Positions 60,971 to 64,000 of a DNA stretch of 64,000 nt are shown piece by piece. The notes under the pieces are model-generated. The model did not search any database. It was not told the DNA's origin and saw nothing but the letters and a program-made list of their open reading frames with translations. Within the stretch, counting starts at the first letter, position 1; each line of letters begins with the position of its first letter. The DNA comes from Sialis fuliginosa (lineage: Eukaryota > Arthropoda > Insecta > Megaloptera > Sialidae). A program made the translations under genes and the position numbers. The stretch covers positions 8,093,001-8,157,000 of the forward strand of contig OY540813.1 of NCBI GenBank assembly GCA_961205875.1. The letters are read 5' to 3'.

Positions 60971-62803
60971 TTTTGTATAGTTTCTTTTTTTTGTATGGAG
61001 AATGGAGTACTCGGAATTGTCTTAAGGGCAGGTAACGGTTATATGTATTGTTAAAGTAGAAAATCGTGCTATACTCGTATTTTATTATAAAATTCAAATA
61101 GATTGTTTTTACTGAATTATTCATAATATTTCAAAATTGTTACTTTTATCATATTTTTTATAAGTCGTTTAAAATTTATTTCATAAACTATTTACTAAAT
61201 TAAGAGTTGAACAATGTGCCCACGTAATTTAATAGAACTATACATTTTTATAGATATAAATATTCTAAAAACTGATAAAAAGTTAAGGTATAGTAACGAA
61301 AAATCTATTTATCTATTGTATAAAAATGACATTAATTCAGTTTCGTTTTTGAAGAAAATCTCTTAGGGAAACTATTGTAATTTTTAATAGATAAAAAGTG
61401 TAACACGTTTTAAAATCCACTTGGAAAGAATAATATCACAGAAAAGAACTGATATGTGTCTGTTAAATAATTGTATTGTCAGATCCAGCAGCAAGCAAAA
61501 ACTTAACAAAAACGTTAAGACGGATAAGATCGATACGCTCAAAGATAAAAAGACCATCAGTGAAATGTAAAACCTTCTGTATTCTCTTCAATCTGATATC
61601 TCAATCAAAATGTAACATAGCATAAGTTAGAATGAGAGGCAACATTTACATCTACTCGTTTCTAATACATGCATCTCTTTTTTATACACCCAGTCGAAAC
61701 AGATTCAACCTACATTATATATTAATGTCAGCCTAAACTTATTATTCTACTTGACCAAATGTAATGTAGAAATAACTATTGAAAGTGTCTAGAAATTTTA
61801 TTTAGTTTCAGAAAGGAAAAATGATGGCGTTAGGTATTTTAAAATTGCCTATTTGTTTTGTTGTATGGGATCTTTTATATAGCCTCCATGCGTAAACGAT
61901 AACTTATTCTGAGATTCTGTTTTGTTAAATTAACCGAAAATAGATATTTTCCTTTTGTAAAAATAACAATTTCTTTTCTTTTAAAAAATGCTTCAATTTA
62001 TTTATACGAACGTGTATTGAATTTTATATCAAAGACAAAAAAATCATATTTCGATTCTTAAATTAATTTTAAGGAAGAGGGTGTATTTTAATTACCAATC
62101 AGTTATTGTCATGCTATTGAGTGTCAAACAAATACATTTACAGTTTAATAACAAAATGAAATTAACATTTTTAAAATACAAGGACTTTTAACATTTGCAG
62201 GATTCTCTGTACCATGAAGTTAGTACAATTTTAATTACATATGATACAATTATTTATACAAATATATACTCATATTTTATCTATGATATGTATTTTAACT
62301 TTTAGTTTCACTTCTAGATAAATGAATTGGCTTTGTTTTAATACATTTATAAATAAATAGTGACAATCAATTACGACCAAGATCCCTCTGACTAATCTTT
62401 TTAATTTTCTTATTTACAACGAACGAGCTAAAGCAAGTAATGTTGACAAATAAAGAATAAATTTAAATGAATCGGTAGTTAAATTTCTTTATTTCTACAA
62501 CTACCCTTGTTAAAAGAAATAAATGAGGAAAACAACTCTGTCTTTTCAATAAACAACATAGCTAATCTTCTGTGTGTAATTTTATCGTTTCCAAGTTAGA
62601 TTTTTATCCATTTCCTGTTAAAATAATTCTAGAAAATTTATCACGACCAATTATTTTTTTTAATCAATGAAAATCCATCCTTCGTACCATATTCATTTTT
62701 ATTTTGAATAGCTATGCGTGGGAAATCTGCTATGTGATATTTTTTGATGGAATAGCTTCATAGTGCTGAACGTTGGAAAAAACTACTGTACAATAGTTTG
62801 TAT

Positions 62804-62850
62804 CAGTGGCGAAGCATCCATGGAAGCAGGGGAAGCAGTGCTTCCCTTAC
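62804..62850 (+). mobile_element. hAT-like terminus fragment
   Basis: CAGTGGCGAAGCATCCATGG, then the palindromic GGGAAGCAGTGCTTCCC, resembles CAGTGGCG-type hAT ends. No partner end seen. Confidence 0.4.
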
Positions 62851-63522
62851 TTTATGGGCAAATTAATACAAATCTCTGTTTTCAGTTGATAAATAATTTA
62901 AAAATATTATTAGAATATTAATCTTTATGCGGAACTCAAACATTTTAACCAAAAATAGCATTTAATATTAATTTACACGCTCAATCATGAAACTATAATA
63001 CATCTACGTCTTATTTTCTTTTATGTAGTTAAATATTAATATAATATTTTTGACTATATATTTACAATGTTCCAGTTTATAGTCACTTTTTTGTTAGTTG
63101 AGATGACGATCTATATACATATTTTATAACATTTGTTGAATAAGAACAAAGAAAATAAGTCTTTTGCGGCAATGTTAAAAATATTATAAAATAGGTACCG
63201 CGACTTACATCAAAAAGCTACGAAGTTTGCTATCTAGTTCTAAAGTGCTTATGCTATTTTTAAACGAAACAAATGTTAAATTAACAGAAGATCCTTACAA
63301 ACCTTGTATGTCTTTGTTGCAGACGCGAGATTCTATCATTGTTGACTTAAGGTAGCGTGGCATAAGGCGTGCTTGGCCTCGACTATATATATTGTATTCT
63401 GTTCGTTTGGTTGAATATGCAAATACGTACAATTTCCCATGATGTTTACTGGGACTTGGGAATGTAAATCCACCGTCTTTGCTGTAAACAGAGGCGCAAA
63501 TAGCCTGATAAATCTGAACATG

Positions 63523-63545
63523 TCGTATGTGTGTGTGTGTGTGTG
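63523..63545 (+). repeat. TG microsatellite
   Basis: About eleven TG dinucleotides. Confidence 0.95.
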
Positions 63546-64000
63546 AGAGTGTGAGGTTAGGCTTGGGAAATAATCTCTTATGCTTTTAATCTCTAGATGG
63601 AATTTATTTTATTCATTCTTGTAATTGTGTTTGTTATCACGTTATAAATTATTTACATATTTACCTTTGAAGTAAATTATTTCTTATCTCTAAATTCTTA
63701 GGAGTGAAGGGAGGAATAGGGGCCAGAACAAAAAAATATTTAATCAAACATTTGAAATTTTTATTAGAACCATAAAATATGTTTTGAGTAATTAATTAAG
63801 AGCGGCATGTTAATATATTTTTCGTTTTACATAAATGAACTTTTTTGCAAGTCAAAAAAAAGCGTACACCAGTTAATATCTGTTTTTTTTGCAATATCTA
63901 AAGTGAATCCCACACACAACGATTAAGAAATTTAATGGAGGATTAAGGGTAACTCTCCGTTAAATATATGTTTTGTTGCATAAAACATGTTTACCTTAAA

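Larger units (their letters stand above)
40811..64000. other. Upstream flank, no supported coding gene
   Basis: About 23 kb upstream of the ADAMTS start codon. I see hAT-type elements and ends (44.57, 45.02, 46.00, 57.71 and 62.80 kb), a pogo-like end (47.54), a Helitron (56.7), an array-unit copy (59.1), a foldback (60.35) and less A+T-rich patches at 53.2, 57.2-57.5 and 60.8 kb. Part of this may be a first intron if the gene has a distant non-coding exon. Open frames up to 129 codons (51958..52347) are A+T-driven and not convincing. Confidence 0.55.

Noticed and set aside
1-64000. tRNA, rRNA or CRISPR-like arrays
   Set aside because: I saw no tRNA B-box with matching arms, no rRNA-like blocks and no spacer-repeat arrays; the 160-bp array has no unique spacers.

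Overview
The window is eukaryotic and very probably from an insect. It is strongly A+T-rich (roughly three quarters by eye). One gene is split into short exons with GT..AG introns of 0.35 to 13 kb, and there are no bacterial-style gene blocks. Small non-autonomous DNA transposons (hAT, Tc1/mariner-type, Helitron) are scattered through introns and flanks. Helitron ends and a GGGTTCCGTA-type repeat near 59.3 kb are compatible with Lepidoptera. That assignment is inference and only moderately supported.

The only gene I can support is on the minus strand, from 40810 down to 1337, and it continues past the left edge. Eleven coding exons join with matching phases into one open frame of 1827 nt (609 codons). 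The protein is a secreted ADAMTS: signal peptide, propeptide, metalloprotease, disintegrin-like domain and first thrombospondin type 1 repeat. The Cys-rich, spacer and further TSP1 parts must lie left of position 1. The signal-peptide exon (40717..40810) is short and is masked by a longer open frame in another register.

The most notable observation is the zinc site. It reads HQIGHTLGIPHD, where the family consensus is HExxHxxGxxHD. All three zinc-ligand histidines, the following Asp, the Met-turn, the cysteines and the splice sites are intact, but the catalytic Glu is Gln (codon CAA at 30864..30866). The sequence therefore predicts a zinc-binding but catalytically crippled ADAMTS, not a decayed pseudogene.

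Layout: 1..1336 downstream intron; 1337..1546 exon 11; 1547..14490 intron 10, with twin hairpins near 2.7 kb and a five-unit tandem array at 6.8-7.6 kb; 14491..14583 exon 10; 14584..25246 intron 9, with a long inverted repeat carrying hammerhead-ribozyme core motifs at 19.0 kb; 25247..33522 exons 9 to 4 with MITEs between them; 33523..37058 intron 3, with a hAT MITE and a Helitron; 37059..40810 exons 3 to 1. From 40.8 to 64 kb is upstream sequence with no coding gene I can support. It holds several transposon remnants, a foldback element rich in AGATCT, and a GC-richer patch at 60.8 kb that could be a 5' non-coding exon or promoter.
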